Shown here one piece after another: positions 1-6,649 of a DNA stretch of 10,194 nucleotides; position 1 is the first letter of the stretch, and the number at the start of each line of letters is the position of its first letter. The position numbers and the translations under genes are program-made. A model generated the notes under the pieces. It made no database searches. It was not told the DNA's origin and saw nothing but the letters and a program-made list of their open reading frames with translations. Source of the stretch: Vulcanimicrobiota bacterium (GTDB lineage: Bacteria; Vulcanimicrobiota; Vulcanimicrobiia; Vulcanimicrobiales; Vulcanimicrobiaceae); NCBI GenBank assembly GCA_003155175.1, contig PMFP01000134.1, positions 41,298 through 51,491 on the forward strand, in the 5' to 3' direction.

Positions 1-281
1 CCGTAACCGGGACTCGGACGCAGTTCGTACGGCGCTTCCGGCTGGAGCGCGTAACCCTCGCGCCGGACGCCGAAGCCGTCCGCGTTTTCGTTCACCGCGA
101 CGCGTCCGACGCGCGAGATGTTGCCCTTCTGCACCGTCCGCGGGTACAGCAGCAGTTGACCGGAACGGTCGCGCGCCGAGGCCGGATTCAGCACGCCCTC
201 GATTTCGTTCGGATCGCCGTCGGGGCTGAGCACGACCCCCAGGCGCTCCGCCGCGGCGTCGAAATGTACCGTGTCGATCAA
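1..281 (-). CDS. GH130-family glycoside phosphorylase/hydrolase, N-terminal part (cut by window edge)
   Basis: The first 93 residues are visible; the rest lies beyond the left edge. GH130 enzymes are five-bladed beta-propellers, typically phosphorolysing beta-1,4- or beta-1,2-mannosides. Visible family-like features are L-N-P-A at about residues 31-34, G-N-I-S-R-V-G at about 53-59, a D-G-F at about 68-70, and A-P-Y-E-L near 83-87 leading to P-G-Y-G at the edge, just where GH130 proteins usually have G-C-E-D-P-R. The start is a TTG at 279-281, chosen because GAGGAA lies 6 bases upstream and because the open frame before it is only ten codons after the TAA of the upstream gene. The 30-base gap to the upstream lipoprotein gene on the same strand suggests one transcript. 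Substrate cannot be told from this fragment. Family call fairly confident, exact activity unknown. Confidence 0.72.
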   Translation of the reverse strand, partial: MIDTVHFDAAAERLGVVLSPDGDPNEIEGVLNPASARDRSGQLLLYPRTVQKGNISRVGRVAVNENADGFGVRREGYALQPEAPYELRPSPGY

Positions 282-287
282 ACGCGT

Positions 288-293
288 TTCCTC
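288..293 (-). promoter_or_regulatory. Shine-Dalgarno site that sets the TTG start of the GH130 gene
   Basis: On the minus strand GAGGAA ends 6 bases before the TTG at 281-279. No ATG or GTG start is available in this frame between the preceding TAA (314-312) and the conserved part of the protein, so this site decides the start. Confidence 0.5.
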
Positions 294-311
294 ACGAACG
301 GCGATCTCGTA

Positions 312-743
312 TTAGGGAAGAACCGTACTGGCAATCGGTTCGCTGCTGGGTGTGACGACGTCAACGTGAATTCCCCGTCGGTATACGGCGTTGGGCACGA
401 TCCATAACGTGTAGGTCCGGTACGGCGGCGAATCCTCACCTCCGTCGGGCGGTTCTTCCTCGAACGCAACGATGCGCACGCGCTGGTCGTTCGCGCGAAT
501 CGATTCGACGATCTGATGATAGCCGGTCCGGGTGTGGGGACCCATCAAGAGAATGACTCCGAACTCACCACGAAAACGAACCGGAGCCTTAAGTCCGAAT
601 TTCGTCAACGCGGCATCGTCGCGTACGACCTCGACCTGATTTGCACCCGTTACCGTCGTGGTTCCCTGCGCGTAGGTCTTGACCCGAACCTCTCGGCAAC
701 CGGCTAGGAGCAACAAGGCCGCCAGCACCCACCAGCGTCTCAC
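312..743 (-). CDS. PrcB-like domain lipoprotein
   Basis: A 143-residue exported lipoprotein. The N-terminus is a compact lipoprotein signal: two Arg after Met, a hydrophobic stretch, then the lipobox L-A-G-C with the lipidated Cys at residue 16. The mature part has a segment around 55-117 (V-R-F, then V-I-L-L-M-G-P, T-G-Y-H-Q-I-V-E-S-I, then P-P-Y-R-T-Y-T-L-W-I-V-P) that resembles the PrcB C-terminal domain, a small beta fold first described in a protease-complex subunit of oral spirochaetes. That match is from memory of the pattern. The start used is GTG at 743-741, which gives a textbook signal length; GTG at 782-780 in the same frame would add 13 residues, and neither has a strong ribosome site. 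The gene is divergent from the secreted protein at 852 and sits upstream of the GH130 gene. Its partner and function are unknown. Confidence 0.75.
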   Translation of the reverse strand: MRRWWVLAALLLLAGCREVRVKTYAQGTTTVTGANQVEVVRDDAALTKFGLKAPVRFRGEFGVILLMGPHTRTGYHQIVESIRANDQRVRIVAFEEEPPDGGEDSPPYRTYTLWIVPNAVYRRGIHVDVVTPSSEPIASTVLP

Positions 744-835
744 GCTCGCACGGCTTCGCCCGCCTTCCACAGCGGCCTGCACGCCCCGTCACCGGCGGAG
801 CTGCGCGCGCGTTGTGGAATGGAACGTATCGCTTC

Positions 836-840
836 AGGAG
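836..840 (+). promoter_or_regulatory. Shine-Dalgarno site upstream of the secreted-protein gene
   Basis: AGGAG lies 11 bases before ATG 852 and 5 bases before an in-frame TTG at 846. It favours a start at 846-852 over the more upstream in-frame ATG at 819, which has no recognisable site. The 744-851 interval between the divergent genes must hold promoters for both, but I cannot see a convincing -35/-10 pair. Confidence 0.4.
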
Positions 841-851
841 ACGCTTTGCCC

Positions 852-1673
852 ATGTGGGATTCCGTCGTCGCCGCCGCAACCATCGCCGCGCTGGTGGCCG
901 TACCGCCGCTCGAGCCCGGGCCGCCCGCCCCGCCGGCCACGGCGCCGCTTGCCTCGCCCTCGGCCGTGCCGTCTCCGGGCAGCGGCGCGAATGCCCCCAC
1001 CGAGGCGGACGGAACGCCGCTCAAGACGATCGCCCGCGTCCGGTCGACCACGTTCTGCAGCGACTTCGCAGCCCACGCAAACAACGCGATCGCTTCGGCC
1101 GTCCGGAACGACGGCACCATCGGCCACACGATCGTTCTGCTCGAGGGGCCGAACCTCGACGCCAACCCCATCGCGCGCCACAACGAGATCGCCAGCTTGG
1201 CCGCCCTGTCGGATCAACTCTACAAGGACTGGAAGAACGGCGACCAGGAGGTCAAGCGACTGCGAGCCTTGGCGGACAAGACCACGGACCCGGCGGAGAA
1301 ACAAGACCTCAAAGCTTTCGCCGATTGGCTGGGAGGGGCGTTATGGCGCCAGCGCAAGATTGGGCGCGACCTGGACGGCTTCGTCGCCTATCTCAATACC
1401 CGCGACATGATGCACATCGACGAGTCGACGGCCCAGGCCAACCTGGGCGTCTACGGGATGGCCGACCCGTCGACCGCGCACGGGATTCCCGGAGAGTTCG
1501 CACAGCCCACCGGTCCCGAGACGTATCCGTCGCCGCTCAGCATCAACTACGACGCGAGCGACACGTCCCAGGCCGAAGCGGCCGCCAAGGACTTTTCCCA
1601 GCGCGTCCGGTCCATCGTCAGCGACGAGACCGAGGCGGCGGGCGCGGGGGACACGGCGGCCTCGCACTGCTAG
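852..1673 (+). CDS. Secreted or membrane-anchored protein of unknown function
   Basis: I do not recognise the family. The product is 273 residues from ATG 852 (284 if ATG 819 is used). Residues 4-20 form a short hydrophobic segment, followed by a Pro/Ala/Ser-rich low-complexity linker to about residue 55, the layout of an exported protein with a flexible tether. The remainder is polar and mostly helical in character, with an Ala-rich, charged region at about 110-180 (for example D-W-L-G-G-A-L-W-R-Q near 158-167). There are only two cysteines, at 69 and at the very C-terminal residue 273. The signal is atypical because no basic residues precede the hydrophobic stretch. It lies upstream of ctaA on the same strand, 67 bases away, but a strong inverted repeat separates them, so it is probably not part of the heme A operon. 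This frame is preferred over the overlapping frame at 812-1744 because that one is Arg-rich and without structure. Confidence 0.7.
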   Translation: MWDSVVAAATIAALVAVPPLEPGPPAPPATAPLASPSAVPSPGSGANAPTEADGTPLKTIARVRSTTFCSDFAAHANNAIASAVRNDGTIGHTIVLLEGPNLDANPIARHNEIASLAALSDQLYKDWKNGDQEVKRLRALADKTTDPAEKQDLKAFADWLGGALWRQRKIGRDLDGFVAYLNTRDMMHIDESTAQANLGVYGMADPSTAHGIPGEFAQPTGPETYPSPLSINYDASDTSQAEAAAKDFSQRVRSIVSDETEAAGAGDTAASHC

Positions 1674-1719
1674 GAGCGGGCCGCCGCGAGCGACCCCAGT
1701 CGTTGCCTCCGCCCGCTCC
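1673..1719 (+). terminator. GC-rich inverted repeat between secreted-protein gene and ctaA (possible terminator or leader structure)
   Basis: The arms GGAGCGGGC (1673-1681) and GCCCGCTCC (1711-1719) are perfectly complementary over 9 base pairs. Inside the loop a second hairpin can form, AGCGAC pairing with GTCGTT around CCCA (6 pairs, one G-U). The left arm begins in the last base of the TAG stop codon of the upstream gene, the usual place for a terminator. No T-run follows, so it is not a canonical intrinsic terminator. It may act with Rho, stabilise the 3' end of the upstream mRNA, or be a 5' leader structure for ctaA. Confidence 0.5.
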
Positions 1720-1740
1720 CCGAGATACGCTGAAAACCTT

Positions 1741-2628
1741 GTGAGCAATTTGCGGCGCCTGGCGCTCGCAGCGGTCGCCGTTGCCTTCGGGGCGGTCACG
1801 CTGGGCAGTTGGACGCGAATTAACGGCCAGGGAATGAGCTGCCCCGGCTGGCCCGCCTGCGCGCTCAGCGGAGGCTCGGTCTGGGAGTGGACGCACCGGC
1901 TGTTCGCGATGGCGGTCGCGCCCATGGTGCTCGCCGTGATCGTGCTCGGCTGGCGCGAGCGGCGCAGGCCGTTCGTTCTGACGACGACGATCGTCATGGC
2001 CGCTCTCTTTGCCCTCCAAGTCTTGCTCGGCGCGGCGACCGTTCACCTCGCGAACAGCCCATGGTCGGTCGTGCTGCACTGGGGGACTGCGATGGCCTTC
2101 ATCGCGACCCTCTGCGCCATGATCGTGTTCGCGGGCCCGGAAAACGCGCATCGGCCGTCCGGGGCGGCGGGAACGGAGATCGCGCTGACGGGCATTCTCG
2201 CGGGGACGGCGCTCGTCGCGTTCGTCACGATGTGCGTCGGCGCGTACGTCAGTTCCAGCGGGGCCGGTTTGGCGTGCGTCTCCTTGCCCGGGTGCGCGGG
2301 AGACGTTCTCGTCTATTCGCAGGGCCAGTACGTTCAGATGTTGCATCGGTTCGTTGCGGGGGCGACGTTGTTCTGCGCTAGTAGCGCCTTCGCGATCGCG
2401 TGGATGCGCGGTGCGTCGCCGCGCGTGCGCGCGAGCGTCACCGTCGGTCTCGCGCTGCTCTTCATACAGGTGCTGCTCGGATTGCTGAACGTCGCGTTGC
2501 GTCTCCCCATCGACTTGCGCGAGGCACACGCCGCCAACGCCGCGATGCTGTTCCTCGCGTTCGTCGTCGCCACGCTCTTTGCGATGGTTGACGCGCGCGG
2601 CTTCGACACGGCCGCGGCCGCCCGATGA
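1741..2628 (+). CDS. ctaA: Heme A synthase (CtaA/Cox15 family)
   Basis: Integral membrane heme A synthase that oxidises the C8 methyl of heme O to a formyl group, giving heme A for the oxidase encoded nearby. The 295-residue, eight-helix protein has the internal two-fold repeat of the family. Each half supplies a pair of His: H52 (in E-W-T-H-R) and H113 in the first half, H202 (L-H-R-F) and H263 (E-A-H) in the second, with spacing close to the four heme-ligand His of Bacillus subtilis CtaA. Both extracytoplasmic cysteine pairs are present: C34/C40 (C-P-G-W-P-A-C) and C179/C185. The start is GTG 1741, which places a short N-terminus before helix 1; no clear ribosome site is visible. The stop overlaps the ctaB start (ATGA), showing translational coupling. 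Confidence 0.95.
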   Translation: MSNLRRLALAAVAVAFGAVTLGSWTRINGQGMSCPGWPACALSGGSVWEWTHRLFAMAVAPMVLAVIVLGWRERRRPFVLTTTIVMAALFALQVLLGAATVHLANSPWSVVLHWGTAMAFIATLCAMIVFAGPENAHRPSGAAGTEIALTGILAGTALVAFVTMCVGAYVSSSGAGLACVSLPGCAGDVLVYSQGQYVQMLHRFVAGATLFCASSAFAIAWMRGASPRVRASVTVGLALLFIQVLLGLLNVALRLPIDLREAHAANAAMLFLAFVVATLFAMVDARGFDTAAAAR

Positions 2629-3536
2629 GCGACGTACGCGCGGCGCTCGGGCTCTCGCGGCCCGTCAACGCCGTCAAGGCGACGCTCGCCGATTACTACG
2701 AACTTTCCAAGCCGCGCATCGTGTATCTGCTGCTGATCACCACGGTGGCTGCGATGATCATGGCCTCGCGCGGCATCCCTCCGCTGCCGCTGTTGTTCTG
2801 GACGGTTCTGGGCGGCGGCCTCGCTGCGGCGTCGGCGGGCGCGTTCAACTGCGTGTACGACGGCGACATCGACCGGCTGATGCGGCGCACGGCGATGCGG
2901 CCGGTACCGCTGGGACGCATCTCCCCACGCGACGGCATCCTCTACGCCGCCGCGATCGGCGCGATCTCGCTGGTCATTTTGTACGTCTTCGTCAATCCGC
3001 TCGCCGCGTGGATCGCGCTGGCCGGAAACGTCTACTACGTCCTGATCTACACGATCTGGCTCAAGCGAATCACGCCGCTGAACATCGTCATCGGCGGGGC
3101 GGCCGGCGCGGTTCCGCCGCTGGTCGGCTGGGCCGCAGTCACGCACCAGATCGGCGGCCCGGCGCTCGGACTCTTCGCGCTCATCTTTCTGTGGACGCCG
3201 CCGCACTTCTGGGCGCTGGCCTTGATGACCGAGAACGACTACGCCAAAGCCAACGTGCCGATGCTCCCCAACGTGAGCGGCCCCGAGCGCACCAAGCGCG
3301 AGATCGTCTACTATTCGATCCTGCTGGTGGCGGCCTCGCTGGCGCTCTATCCGCTTCACGTCATGGGCCTGCTCTACTTCGTCGCGGCGGCCGTTCTGGG
3401 CGGCATCTTTTTGTTCGACGCCTTCCAAACGTGGCGAGTCGGAACCAACGTCGCGGCGCGGCGTCTCTTCAAGTATTCGCTGCTCTATCTGGCGCTGATG
3501 TGCCTGATGATGGTGATCGACCGGATTGTTGCCTAG
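2625..3536 (+). CDS. ctaB: Protoheme IX farnesyltransferase (heme O synthase)
   Basis: UbiA-superfamily membrane prenyltransferase that transfers a farnesyl group from farnesyl diphosphate to the 2-vinyl group of protoheme IX, making heme O, the substrate of CtaA. The 303-residue length is normal. The first Asp-rich motif N-x-x-x-D-x-x-x-D is N75, D79, D83, followed by the CtaB-typical L-M-R-R-T-A-M-R-P-V-P (85-95). The second diagnostic region, T-P-P-H-F-W-A-L-A-L then D-Y-A-K-A-N-V-P-M-L-P, spans 191-215. Nine or so hydrophobic helices are visible. The ATG overlaps the ctaA stop by four bases, and the 3' end overlaps the following transporter gene by up to 11 bases, so ctaA, ctaB and the transporter gene are almost certainly one operon. 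Confidence 0.96.
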   Translation: MSDVRAALGLSRPVNAVKATLADYYELSKPRIVYLLLITTVAAMIMASRGIPPLPLLFWTVLGGGLAAASAGAFNCVYDGDIDRLMRRTAMRPVPLGRISPRDGILYAAAIGAISLVILYVFVNPLAAWIALAGNVYYVLIYTIWLKRITPLNIVIGGAAGAVPPLVGWAAVTHQIGGPALGLFALIFLWTPPHFWALALMTENDYAKANVPMLPNVSGPERTKREIVYYSILLVAASLALYPLHVMGLLYFVAAAVLGGIFLFDAFQTWRVGTNVAARRLFKYSLLYLALMCLMMVIDRIVA

Positions 3537-4887
3537 CACGACGCGTTCGGCGCCGAATACCACGCCGCTCCTTCTCACGCTCGGTTTAGGCGTCTTCGCA
3601 GGCGCGCTCGATTTGGGCGTGCTCGCTCCCGCGCTCCCCGCGATCGGCCAAACCTTTTCGGTGCCGACCGGCGATCTGGCGTGGGTGTTCTCGACGTACC
3701 TTCTCGTCAACGTCGCGAGCATCGCGATCGCATCGACGCTGGCCGACCGGTACGGACGCCGCCGCATCTACGTCGCCAGCGTCGCGCTGTTCGCGCTGGG
3801 CAGCGTCCTTGCCGTCGTCGCGCCGTCGTATCTCGTCTTTCTGCTCGCGCGCGGAATTCAAGCCTTTGGCGCCGGCGGGATCTTTCCGGTAGCCACGGCC
3901 GCCATCGCGGACGCGGTTCCGAAAGAGCGGCGCGGCGCGGCGCTCGGACTGGTCGCGGCAACCTGGGGGCTCGCGGCGGTGATCGGACCATCGCTGGGCG
4001 GCCTCATCGTCCACTTCGTCTCCTGGCGATGGATCTTCATCGCGAACTTTCCGCTCTCGGCGGTCGTCATCTGGCTCGCGATGCGCTACGTGCCACAACG
4101 CGCGCCGAACGAACGCGGCCCGCTCGACGTCGTCGGTTTGGTGCTCCTGGTTGCGGGTCTGCTGGCCGTCGCGCAGGGCGTCATCACGCTGTACGCGACC
4201 GTCGTGATCGCGGGGCTCGCCGTGCTCGGCTTGTTCGCGGCGTGGGAGCGTAACTGCGAATTTCCGCTGATCCCACTCAAACTGTTCTCGACGCCGCAGC
4301 TCGCCAAGACGTACGGGCTGGAGATCGCCATCGGCATGCTCGAAGGCTCGCTCTTCTTCGTTCCGGCCGTGCTGGTCGCAGCGCAAGGACTCTCGTACGC
4401 GGCCGCGGGTTTCATCGCGGCGCTCGGCGCCTTGGTCTTCGTCGCCGTCATCCCGCTGTCGGGTCGCGCGCTCGACCGCGTCGGAAGCCGCGACGTGCTG
4501 CTCGTCGGTGCGGTCTTGACCGAGATCGGCCTGGCGACGTTCGCGCTCGGCTTTACCTCGCTGCCGCTCTCGATTCTCGCGATGATCGTCGCCGGCTTAG
4601 GATTCGGTTCGCTGCTCGGCGCGCCGACGCGCTACATCGTCGCTAACGAAACGACCGAAACGACGCGCGCGACGGCCGTGGGACTGCTCAGCCAGTGCCT
4701 CATCATCGGGCAGATTCTCGGCAGCTCGCTGGCCGGCGGCATGATGGGCTCGGGGGCTACCGAGAATGCGGGCTACCGTCAAGCCTATCTCGCGTTCTGC
4801 GCGATCGCGTTCGTCGCACTTGCGATCGCTACGACGCTCAAGCCGCGCCGCGAAGAACGCCGCGCGCCGCTGGACGTCGCCGCCTGA
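3526..4887 (+). CDS. MFS transporter, DHA2-like (14 helices)
   Basis: Major facilitator superfamily permease of 453 residues. Motif A is L-A-D-R-Y-G-R-R-R at 72-80, R109 with the following G-I-Q-A-F-G-A-G-G resembles motif B, and the antiporter motif C region, G-L-A-A-V-I-G-P-S-L-G-G, is at 148-159. Fourteen hydrophobic segments can be counted: six, then two extra around 200-240, then six more. This is the layout of the DHA2 drug:H+ antiporter family (EmrB/QacA-like), though shorter than usual. It starts at TTG 3526 (or the adjacent TTG 3529), inside the end of ctaB. The substrate is unknown. Placement in a heme A operon raises a role in metal, heme or quinone-like compound traffic, but I see no Met/His copper motif like that of CcoA, so generic efflux is equally possible. 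Confidence 0.88.
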   Translation: MLPSTTRSAPNTTPLLLTLGLGVFAGALDLGVLAPALPAIGQTFSVPTGDLAWVFSTYLLVNVASIAIASTLADRYGRRRIYVASVALFALGSVLAVVAPSYLVFLLARGIQAFGAGGIFPVATAAIADAVPKERRGAALGLVAATWGLAAVIGPSLGGLIVHFVSWRWIFIANFPLSAVVIWLAMRYVPQRAPNERGPLDVVGLVLLVAGLLAVAQGVITLYATVVIAGLAVLGLFAAWERNCEFPLIPLKLFSTPQLAKTYGLEIAIGMLEGSLFFVPAVLVAAQGLSYAAAGFIAALGALVFVAVIPLSGRALDRVGSRDVLLVGAVLTEIGLATFALGFTSLPLSILAMIVAGLGFGSLLGAPTRYIVANETTETTRATAVGLLSQCLIIGQILGSSLAGGMMGSGATENAGYRQAYLAFCAIAFVALAIATTLKPRREERRAPLDVAA

Positions 4888-4889
4888 CG

Positions 4890-5522
4890 ATGGGCCGCCC
4901 GTCGTTCGACCGGCGCGTGCGCATGCTGGCCCAGCGGGACTGGACGGACCGCGAGCGGCGCGTCGTCTGGCGCGGCCTGACCGGCCGCTTCGCGCTGGCG
5001 ATCGAACCGCTGCTCGGCATCGCGTTCATGGTCTTCATCACCTGGGGCATCGTGTGGCGCGCGCACCACGTGCCGGCCGACGCAACGCTGATCAAGATCG
5101 CGCCGATTTTCGGGATCGGCGCGATTGCGTTTCTCGGATATTTCGTCGCGCTGCTGGCCGCGCCGATGACGGCGTACGCTCAGACGTTCAAGCCGATTTA
5201 TATCGTCGACGGCTATCTTCGCTATCGCAAGCCGGACGCGGATTCCGAGATCGACTGCGCCGGCTACGTCGCGACGCTGTTCGAAGACAAGAGCGTCGCC
5301 TGCGAATGGGCCTACCTCGGCAGCAAGCCGCTCGAGGACGCGACCGTCGCAGCGGTGGTCGAATTCTCGGTCTACGCGGGAATCCACAGCGTGGACGGAC
5401 GTTCGACGGGGCTCATCCCGGACGAGGATCTCCCGGCGCTCGCGATCGGCATCGCCGCCCGCTCGGGGCCAGCGAGCTACGCGCAACCGCGCCCGTCCGC
5501 CGGCGAAGAACCGGGCGGCTGA
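4890..5522 (+). CDS. Two-helix membrane protein of unknown function
   Basis: I do not recognise the family. The 210-residue protein has a basic N-terminus with a run of Arg (residues 3-33), two hydrophobic helices at about 37-55 and 70-92, and a soluble C-terminal part of about 115 residues containing two Cys (123 and 138) and a Pro/Gly/Glu-rich tail. The helix layout suggests both termini are cytoplasmic, with the Cys-containing domain inside. ATG 4890 is two bases after the stop of the transporter gene; the frame is open further upstream to 4695, but that stretch overlaps the transporter and is Arg-rich shadow sequence. It is the last gene of the ctaA-ctaB-transporter operon and ends 3 bases from the convergent oxidase operon. 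An assembly or accessory role for the oxidase is possible only by context. Confidence 0.75.
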   Translation: MGRPSFDRRVRMLAQRDWTDRERRVVWRGLTGRFALAIEPLLGIAFMVFITWGIVWRAHHVPADATLIKIAPIFGIGAIAFLGYFVALLAAPMTAYAQTFKPIYIVDGYLRYRKPDADSEIDCAGYVATLFEDKSVACEWAYLGSKPLEDATVAAVVEFSVYAGIHSVDGRSTGLIPDEDLPALAIGIAARSGPASYAQPRPSAGEEPGG

Positions 5523-5525
5523 AGC

Positions 5526-5795
5526 TTACTTCCCGCTCAGCGGCACGCGCAACGTCTTCTCGGCGGGCCAATAGTGGCCGTAGCCGGCCACCGAGATGAC
5601 GGATCCCGCGACGATCATCACGCCGATGAGCGCGATGACGGCCAGCATCGGCATGAGCGTCGGAATGCCCTTACTCTGAGGCAGTTTGCTGAAATCGAGG
5701 TACTCGCTGCGCGTCTCGATGAAGTCGCTCTCCGGCGGACCGGTAGCCTCGTCGCGCAGCTCGCGGGCGATCTGCCCCGCATCCATATCCGCCAT
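5526..5795 (-). CDS. Small single-helix membrane protein at the end of the cox operon
   Basis: The 89-residue product has an acidic, hydrophilic N-terminal half (to about residue 45), one strong hydrophobic helix at about 47-72, and a short C-terminal tail with Y-W-P. No family is recognised. It starts two bases after the stop of the preceding 69-residue gene, which points to coupled translation as the last gene of the coxB-coxA-coxC transcript. A second ATG at codon 4 is an alternative start. Size and position match those of small accessory subunits or assembly proteins that commonly trail heme-copper oxidase operons, but it lacks the three helices of the usual subunit IV (CtaF/CoxD), so it may be a lineage-specific component. 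Real gene likely, function inferred only from position. Confidence 0.75.
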   Translation of the reverse strand: MADMDAGQIARELRDEATGPPESDFIETRSEYLDFSKLPQSKGIPTLMPMLAVIALIGVMIVAGSVISVAGYGHYWPAEKTLRVPLSGK

Positions 5796-5797
5796 CG

Positions 5798-6007
5798 TTA
5801 CGCCGCCTTCGGGAAGTTTCCGAGGACGCCCAGGCCCGCGAGCGTCGCGAGCACGGCGCCCACGGCCAGCAAGAAGAGCATCACCTTAAAAACCTGATTG
5901 TCCAGACCGGGTGTCTTCCAATCCTTGTACAGCGCGTAGGCCGAGACGAACGCGACGAGGACTCCGCCCACCACGGCGACCGATCGTTCGAGGACTGCAA
6001 AATCCAT
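5798..6007 (-). CDS. Small two-helix membrane protein in the cox operon
   Basis: The 69-residue product is almost entirely two hydrophobic helices, about residues 8-27 and 40-63, joined by a short charged loop containing K-D-W-K-T-P-G. ATG 6007 lies 10 bases after the coxC stop, and AGGA, overlapping that TAG, is 8 bases upstream of the ATG, a good ribosome site. It therefore belongs to the cox transcript. The loop with D-W-K recalls small oxidase-associated proteins, but I cannot assign a family; CtaF/CoxD-type subunit IV normally has three helices and about 100 residues. Candidate small subunit or assembly factor of the caa3 oxidase. Confidence 0.75.
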   Translation of the reverse strand: MDFAVLERSVAVVGGVLVAFVSAYALYKDWKTPGLDNQVFKVMLFLLAVGAVLATLAGLGVLGNFPKAA

Positions 6008-6017
6008 AAAGTACGTC

Positions 6018-6632
6018 CTAGATGAGATAGAAGATCGAGAAAAGCACGACCCAGATGACGTCGACGAAATGCCAGTAGAGCGTGCCCGCGGTAAGTCCGA
6101 AGTACTTTTCTTTGGTGTATACGCCGGCGCACGACTGCAAGAGCAGCACGGTAAGGTAGCAGACGCCGACGAAGACGTGGAAGCCGTGCATGCCGGTGAG
6201 CGTGAAGAACGACGCGCCGAAGGCGCCGCTGCCCGACCACGAGACGTGCTCGCGCATGTAAAGGTTCGTGTATTCGTAGCCCTGCCCGGCCAAAAAGGCC
6301 GCGCCGAGCACGATCGTTGCGATGAGAAAGTTTGCGTAGCGCGCGAACTTTCCGTGCTTCCAGCTCTCCAGCGCGTAGTGCATCGTGACGCCCGAGCCGA
6401 ACAGCACGACCGAGTTGAACGCGGCGAACCCGACGTCGAGCCGGTTGATCCCGGGCGGAGGCCACGCGGGCAGCGTGTTTCGCAGGTACAAGTACGCGAA
6501 GATGAACGACGAGAACAGCACGACGTCGCTGACCAGGAAGAGCAAGAAGCCCTGCAGGCGCAGCTGGCGCGTTTCGGCGTAGAGCTGGTCGACCTGGCCC
6601 TCGTCCGGGTCCGCGACGGCGCCGTGCGGCAT
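6018..6632 (-). CDS. coxC: Cytochrome c oxidase subunit III
   Basis: Subunit III of the heme-copper oxidase, a membrane protein that stabilises subunit I. The 204-residue length and five predicted helices (about 26-50, 66-88, 100-116, 140-163, 184-203) match the short bacterial form that lacks the first two helices of the mitochondrial protein. Family hallmarks: R-L-Q-G-F-L-L-F-L-V-S-D near 25-36, G-Q-G-Y-E-Y at 116-121, G-M-H-G-F-H-V at 147-153 with H149 and H152, and Y-W-H-F-V-D-V-I-W at 186-194. I use ATG 6632; GTG 6647 in frame, two bases after the coxA stop, would add five residues. The frame stays open far upstream across coxA, but that part is Arg/His-rich shadow. Third gene of the operon. 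Confidence 0.95.
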   Translation of the reverse strand: MPHGAVADPDEGQVDQLYAETRQLRLQGFLLFLVSDVVLFSSFIFAYLYLRNTLPAWPPPGINRLDVGFAAFNSVVLFGSGVTMHYALESWKHGKFARYANFLIATIVLGAAFLAGQGYEYTNLYMREHVSWSGSGAFGASFFTLTGMHGFHVFVGVCYLTVLLLQSCAGVYTKEKYFGLTAGTLYWHFVDVIWVVLFSIFYLI

Positions 6633-6649
6633 CGAGGCTACCGCCACGG

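Noticed and set aside
744..851. Divergent promoters between the lipoprotein and secreted-protein genes
   Set aside because: Promoters must lie here, but no -10/-35 pair with sensible spacing could be defended on either strand.
812..1744. Plus-strand 310-codon frame overlapping the secreted-protein gene
   Set aside because: Arg/Gly-rich composition throughout; the frame at 852-1673 has a normal amino acid mix, a hydrophobic N-terminus and a ribosome site.
2334..3767. Minus-strand open frame of 477 codons opposite ctaA/ctaB
   Set aside because: It crosses three well-supported plus-strand genes, is low-complexity Arg/Asp-rich, and has no recognisable motif.
4695..4889. Upstream extension of the 210-residue membrane protein
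   Set aside because: It overlaps the end of the MFS gene and is Arg-rich; ATG 4890 two bases after the MFS stop is the natural start.
5503..5545. Bidirectional terminator hairpin at the convergent junction
   Set aside because: Only a five-pair stem (GCTGA with TCAGC) with a long loop and no T-run could be drawn.
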